A stretch of 9,739 nucleotides of DNA, taken from contig JASLFY010000194.1 in NCBI GenBank assembly GCA_030150425.1, positions 1-9,739 on the forward strand, written 5' to 3'. A program made the translations under genes and the position numbers. The notes under the pieces are model-generated. The model was not told the origin of the DNA. It did not search any database and saw only the letters and a program-made list of their open reading frames with translations. The stretch is from Yimella sp. Lineage in GTDB: Bacteria; Actinomycetota; Actinomycetes; Actinomycetales; Dermatophilaceae. Below, piece after piece: positions 6,375-9,739 of this stretch (position 1 is the first letter of the stretch; each line of letters starts with the position of its first letter).

Positions 6375-7070
6375 TCAGCTGGGCGGCAGGACGTCCGTCT
6401 GCGCCGGCAGGTTCGCGACGCCGACCGGGCAGGTCAGGCCGTTCGGGCCGTGGTTGCAGTAACCCGCGGGGTTCTTGTGGAGGTACTGCTGGTGGTAGTC
6501 CTCGGCGTAGTAGAACGGCCCGGCGTCCTCCGCCGAGCGGATCTCGGTCGTCGGGTCGCCGTAGCCGCCGGCGCGCAGTTCCTGGGTGAACGCGGTGCGG
6601 GTGCGCTCGGCGGCTGCTTCCTGCTCGGGGGTGGTCCAGTAGATCGCCGAGCGGTACTGGGTGCCGACGTCGTTGCCCTGCCGGTTCTCCGTGGTCGGGT
6701 CGTGGTTCTCCCAGAACGACTTGAGCAGCAGGTCCGGGGTCGTCACCGTCGGGTCGTACGCGATCAGCACCGCCTCGGTGTGGCCGGTGCGGCCGGTGCA
6801 GGTCTCCTCGTACGTCGGGTTCGGGGTGAAGCCGCCCATGTAACCGGCCGCCGTGGTGACCACGCCGGGCAGCTTCCAGAAGATCCGTTCCGCGCCCCAG
6901 AAACAGCCCATGCCGACGTACAGCAGTTGGGTGCCGTCCGGCCACGGGCCGGCGAGCGGGCTGCCGAGCACCTCGTGGGTGGAGGGGATGCCGGGCAGCG
7001 CGGTGGCGCGGCCGGGCAGTGCCTCGTCGGCGGTGACAGGGGTGGTGGTGCGTCCGAATCCGAAGGCCAT
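6375..7070 (-). CDS. msrA: Peptide-methionine (S)-S-oxide reductase MsrA
   Basis: This cytoplasmic enzyme reduces methionine-S-sulfoxide, free or in proteins, back to methionine with thioredoxin or a similar thiol donor. The product is 231 residues. The catalytic Cys is C56 in GMGCFWGAE, followed by GVVTTAAGYMGGFTPNPTYEETCTGRTGHTEAV, WENHDPTTENRQGNDVGTQYRSAIY and FYYAEDYHQQYLHKNPAGYC. Resolving cysteines are C205 (GYCNHG) and C214 (LTCPVG) near the C-terminus, as in the class with the long N-terminal extension (MAFGFGR...ALPGRA). The start is ATG 7070 because MAFGFGR is the usual beginning of actinobacterial MsrA. There is no Shine-Dalgarno before it (the upstream bases are ACCCCCAC), so the mRNA may be leaderless or poorly initiated. 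An upstream in-frame reading to 7601 overlaps the divergent gene and is rejected. It is divergent from the GNAT gene across 142 bp. Confidence 0.95.
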   Translation of the reverse strand: MAFGFGRTTTPVTADEALPGRATALPGIPSTHEVLGSPLAGPWPDGTQLLYVGMGCFWGAERIFWKLPGVVTTAAGYMGGFTPNPTYEETCTGRTGHTEAVLIAYDPTVTTPDLLLKSFWENHDPTTENRQGNDVGTQYRSAIYWTTPEQEAAAERTRTAFTQELRAGGYGDPTTEIRSAEDAGPFYYAEDYHQQYLHKNPAGYCNHGPNGLTCPVGVANLPAQTDVLPPS

Positions 7071-7111
7071 GTGGGGGTCAACGCCGATCGCGCCGGGATG
7101 CTTCCCACGGT

Positions 7112-7159
7112 TCCAGTGGCTGGTTGCGGGGGTCCTGGCAACAGCGAACCGCCACTGGA
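7112..7159. repeat. Nested inverted repeat in the msrA/GNAT divergent gap
   Basis: The outer arms TCCAGTGGC (7112-7120) and GCCACTGGA (7151-7159) are a perfect 9-bp match. Inside are GTTGC (7123-7127) and GCAAC (7138-7142), an in-register 5-bp pair. It lies 42 bp upstream of msrA and 53 bp upstream of the GNAT start. It could be a regulator-binding site shared by the divergent genes or, if transcribed, a leader stem. No family of operator is recognised. Confidence 0.55.
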
Positions 7160-7212
7160 GGAGTGCCGGTAATCCGGTTGAGCCGCAACGGTTCCGGCGG
7201 GAGGATCGAGCC

Positions 7213-8244
7213 ATGACGATCGACGTACGCCGTGTCGACCTGCTCGCCACCGATGCCACGAGCGTGGCGCTGGCGGAGCAATTCGTCGCCGTGCAGGAAC
7301 GCAATTCGCGGGCGCTGTGGGGCGACGAACACACCGGATGGACGCTGCCCGAGCTGCAGGGGCGGCGGCGCGGCACCACGCACGACTTCGTCGACCTGGT
7401 CGCGGTGGACGGTGACCGGGTCGTCGGCATGACGGCGCTCGCGATGCCGCTGACCGACAACACCCATTTGGCGATGTGCACCGTGCGCACCGACCCGGGG
7501 CGCGAGCGCGAGGGGATCGGATCGGCGTTGACCGCCGCGGTCGAGCAGTACGCCCGCGACGCCGGACGCGCCACCCTCGAGGCCGACACCGAAACCCGCA
7601 CCGACCGGCCGCCGGCGGCCGAGGACTTCGTACGCCACCGCGGCTACCACCCGGTTCAGGTGATGATCCGCAGCGAGCTGAGCTTGCCGGCCGACGCGGA
7701 GGCACTCGCGCGGCAGGCCGCCGGTGACGGCGTCGAGGACGCCGCCGCGTTCCGGATCGAGACGCGCGTCGACGACATCCCGGACGAGTGGTTGCCGGGT
7801 CTCGCCGAACTGGAGCAGCGGATGAGCACCGATGCGCCACAAGGGGATCGGGACGCGCGGGAGGAGGACTGGACGCCGGACCGGGTCCGGGAGGACCTGA
7901 AGTGGGCGCGCGACGCCGGGCGGCGGATCGTGCTGTCGGTGGCCCTCGAGGGCGAGCGGATGGTCGGCTTCACCAGCATCGAGGTCGTGGCCGCAGCGGA
8001 CGGCGCGGAGCGCCGACTGGCGTACCAACAGGACACGCTGGTGCTGCGCGAGGCGCGCGGGCACCGGCTCGGCGTACGGCTGAAGGCGGCCAACGCGCTC
8101 GAACTGCAGCGCACCTGCCCGACCGTACGCACGGTGTTGACCTGGAACGCCGACGACAACGTCCACATGCTTGCCGCGAATGCCGACCTCGGGTGGCGCC
8201 GGACGGGCACGCTGAAGGTGTGGCAGAAGAACCTCGCGCAATGA
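7213..8244 (+). CDS. Tandem-domain GNAT N-acetyltransferase
   Basis: This 343-residue protein has two GNAT folds in tandem and would transfer an acetyl group from acetyl-CoA to an unidentified amine. The first domain has VDGDRVVGMTAL (65-76) and the acetyl-CoA loop VRTDPGREREGIGSAL (91-106). The second has VALEGERMVGFTSIEV, then DTLVLREARGHRLGVRLKAAN (274-294), and ends with TWNADDNVHMLAANADLGWRRTG (310-332). The second loop, RGHRLG (282-287), is the better conserved and may be the active one. The start is ATG 7213, with GGGAGGA at 7199-7205 and 7-nt spacing, a strong site. Its stop overlaps the start of the ABC ATPase (ATGA), so the two are co-translated. The substrate cannot be told. Coupling to an exporter suggests drug or metabolite modification (inference). 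Mycothiol synthase is also a tandem GNAT, but the exporter context does not favour that. Confidence 0.9.
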   Translation: MTIDVRRVDLLATDATSVALAEQFVAVQERNSRALWGDEHTGWTLPELQGRRRGTTHDFVDLVAVDGDRVVGMTALAMPLTDNTHLAMCTVRTDPGREREGIGSALTAAVEQYARDAGRATLEADTETRTDRPPAAEDFVRHRGYHPVQVMIRSELSLPADAEALARQAAGDGVEDAAAFRIETRVDDIPDEWLPGLAELEQRMSTDAPQGDRDAREEDWTPDRVREDLKWARDAGRRIVLSVALEGERMVGFTSIEVVAAADGAERRLAYQQDTLVLREARGHRLGVRLKAANALELQRTCPTVRTVLTWNADDNVHMLAANADLGWRRTGTLKVWQKNLAQ

Positions 8245-9158
8245 GTGGGTCGGCCGCGATCGAGATCGACGGACTGGTCAAACGGTTCGGTGATCACGCC
8301 GCGGTCGACGGACTGGACCTGCGGGTCCGGCCGGGCACGGTCCACGGCTTCCTCGGGCCGAACGGTGCGGGCAAGAGCACCACCATCCGGGTGCTCCTCG
8401 GTCTGTATCGGTACGACCAGGGCAGTGTGCGGGCGCTCGGCATGGACGTCGCGACCCGGTCGCACGACGTGAACCGGCGGATCGGATACGTGCCGGGCGA
8501 TGTCGCGCTGTGGCCGAACCTCACCGGTGCGCAGGTGCTCGACGCCCTGGCCGGACTGCGCGGCGGCCGCGACGAGACCCGCGAGCGCGCGCTGATCGAA
8601 CGGTTCGCCCTCGACCCGACCAAGAAGGTGCACGCCTACTCGAAGGGCAATCGGCAGAAGGTCGCGCTGGTCGCAGCCTTCGCCGCGCCGGTGGACCTGT
8701 TGGTGCTCGACGAGCCGACCAGCGGTCTCGACCCGCTGATGGAGTACGAGTTCGGCGTCTGCGTCCGCGAGGCGACCGCCGCCGGCCGCACCGTGCTGCT
8801 GTCCAGCCACATCCTCTCCGAGGTCGAGAACCTCTGCAGTGACGTCACGATCATCAAGGACGGGAAGCTCGTCGAGACCGGGTCGTTGGCGCAGATGCGT
8901 CACCTCGCCTCCTCGACGGTCACCGTGCGCGGCGCCGACGACCGGCTCGCCGCGCTCGCCGCCGAGGTGGAGCTGGCCGCCGGCGCCGCCCCGCAACGAA
9001 CCGACGGCACCCTCCTGGTGCAGGTCGCCCGTGATCGTCTCCCGGCGGTGCTCGCGGTCGTCGCGACGTCCGGGCTGCAGGACGTCAGCTGCGAACCGGC
9101 CAGCCTCGAGGACCTCTTCCTGCGGCACTATCGCGAGCCCGGCTCGGCCCCGTCATGA
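8241..9158 (+). CDS. ABC transporter ATP-binding protein (exporter type)
   Basis: This 305-residue nucleotide-binding subunit powers an ABC-2 type exporter. Walker A is GPNGAGKST (39-47), the signature is YSKGNRQK (133-140, a variant of LSGGQ), Walker B is LLVLDEP (153-159), the D-loop region is SGLDP (161-165), and the switch His is H190 in LLSSHIL. At the Q-loop position it reads IGYVPGDVALWPNLTG (81-96), with Gly rather than Gln. I believe this is normal in the drug-exporter subgroup. About 85 residues after the ATPase core end in CEPASLEDLFLRHY, the usual tail of this group. The ATG at 8241 lies in an ATGA overlap with the GNAT stop, without a clear ribosome site of its own. A second ATGA overlap joins it to the permease. 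Substrate unknown. The nearest annotated type is the polyketide-antibiotic exporter ATPase. Confidence 0.95.
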   Translation: MSGSAAIEIDGLVKRFGDHAAVDGLDLRVRPGTVHGFLGPNGAGKSTTIRVLLGLYRYDQGSVRALGMDVATRSHDVNRRIGYVPGDVALWPNLTGAQVLDALAGLRGGRDETRERALIERFALDPTKKVHAYSKGNRQKVALVAAFAAPVDLLVLDEPTSGLDPLMEYEFGVCVREATAAGRTVLLSSHILSEVENLCSDVTIIKDGKLVETGSLAQMRHLASSTVTVRGADDRLAALAAEVELAAGAAPQRTDGTLLVQVARDRLPAVLAVVATSGLQDVSCEPASLEDLFLRHYREPGSAPS

Positions 9159-9739
9159 TTCCGCTGACCGCCCTGCTGCTGCGCCGACAACGGGTCCGCA
9201 TCCTGAGCTGGCTGATCGGTCTCTGGGCGCTGGTTGCGATCGGAGTGCCGAGTTACCTGCACACCTATCCGACGCTCGCCGACCGTCGGGTGCTGGTCGA
9301 CCAGATGAGCGCGGCCGCCGCGACGAAGGTGCTGTACGGCCGGTTGCGCGCCCCCGGCACCATCGGCCAGCTGGTCGCCTGGGAGATCGCCACCTTCACG
9401 GTTCTGCTCGGCGCCGTCGCCGCCGTACTGATCGCGGTCGCGGTCTCCCGGGCGGAGGAGGAGAACGGCACCACCGAGCTGGTGCGCTCGACCGGGGTCG
9501 GTGCCGGGAAGGTGCTCGCCGCTCAGCTCACGGTCGTGCTCGGCAGTTGCGTCGCGCTCGGCGCCGGCTGCAGCGCGGTGCTGCTCGCCCAGCTGCCGAC
9601 CTCGGCGGAGCTGACGGTGACCGGCGCGCTCGTGCTCGGCGGCGTCGTCCTGGTCGCCGCGGCGACGTGCGGGCTGATCGCGCTGCTCGCGGCGCAGATC
9701 TGGCCCGAGGCGAGCACCGCGCGCGCCGCGGGGCTCGGA
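9155..9739 (+). CDS. ABC-2 type exporter permease, 3' end outside window
   Basis: This is the first 195 codons of the membrane subunit that pairs with the ATPase before it. The frame is open from ATG 9155 to the window end. Hydrophobic segments lie at about 16-36, 76-98, 117-148 and 155-182. Between the second and third is RAEEENGTTELVRSTGVG (99-116), a cytoplasmic loop motif I associate with the large permeases annotated as exporters of polyketide antibiotics (COG3559-like, from memory), which usually have about 12 helices and 500-550 residues. Only the N-terminal third is seen, so the exact family remains open. The start overlaps the ATPase stop (ATGA) and has no Shine-Dalgarno, which fits coupled translation. 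Confidence 0.88.
   Translation, partial: MIPLTALLLRRQRVRILSWLIGLWALVAIGVPSYLHTYPTLADRRVLVDQMSAAAATKVLYGRLRAPGTIGQLVAWEIATFTVLLGAVAAVLIAVAVSRAEEENGTTELVRSTGVGAGKVLAAQLTVVLGSCVALGAGCSAVLLAQLPTSAELTVTGALVLGGVVLVAAATCGLIALLAAQIWPEASTARAAGLG

Noticed and set aside
7078..8241. A 387-codon minus-strand frame opposite the GNAT gene
   Set aside because: It is the shadow of a clear GNAT reading that has a strong ribosome site. No domain is seen in the antisense product.
8481..8530. Missing Gln in the ABC Q-loop (VPGD) as a sign of an inactive ATPase
   Set aside because: All other motifs are intact and Gly at this place seems usual in this exporter subgroup.
7656..9128. A 490-codon minus-strand frame opposite the GNAT and ABC genes
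   Set aside because: It overlaps two well-supported genes with intact motifs. The product is compositionally biased.

Overview
This is a high-GC actinobacterial chromosomal segment. The evidence is the strong G/C bias at third codon positions, a mycobacterial-type LexA box (TCGAAC-N4-GTTCGA), an ImuA'/ImuB/DnaE2 cassette, and an AMIN-like secreted protein of a type I associate with actinobacteria. The genus cannot be fixed from the sequence. The gene order and GTAC-rich codons would fit Propionibacteriales or a relative, but that is a guess.

Layout. The left half (1-4895, minus strand) is an SOS mutagenesis operon read right to left: imuA' (4281-4895), imuB (2634-4232) and dnaE2 (start at 2634, running off the left edge). 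imuB and dnaE2 overlap by one base (TGATG). Two LexA-type operators are present, one before imuA' and a second in the 48-bp gap before imuB. Both sit in a near-identical promoter frame: a -35-like hexamer, a 17-nt spacer that mostly holds the box, a -10-like hexamer, then 6 nt to the ATG. Both genes therefore look LexA-controlled and possibly leaderless. Upstream, also on the minus strand, are three single genes: a non-haem ferritin (5014-5523), a secreted AMIN-like domain protein (5672-6229) and the methionine sulfoxide reductase msrA (6375-7070). Strong hairpins follow the ferritin gene and the secreted-protein gene.

The right end (7213-9739, plus strand) is a divergent operon: a tandem-domain GNAT acetyltransferase, an ABC ATPase and an ABC-2 type permease that is cut by the window end. 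Both junctions are ATGA start/stop overlaps, so the three are probably translationally coupled. The ATPase and permease resemble the actinobacterial exporter pairs annotated as polyketide-antibiotic exporters.

How they work together. ImuA', ImuB and DnaE2 form the inducible mutasome: ImuB is a catalytically dead Y-family adaptor and DnaE2 is the error-prone polymerase. Ferritin (iron storage) and MsrA (repair of oxidised methionine) are stress-related neighbours, but each appears to be its own transcription unit. No mobile element, CRISPR array, tRNA or rRNA is visible. I see no wholly new system. The most notable points are the duplicated LexA promoter design, a degraded clamp-binding motif in ImuB, and a Trp beside the third catalytic Asp of DnaE2.
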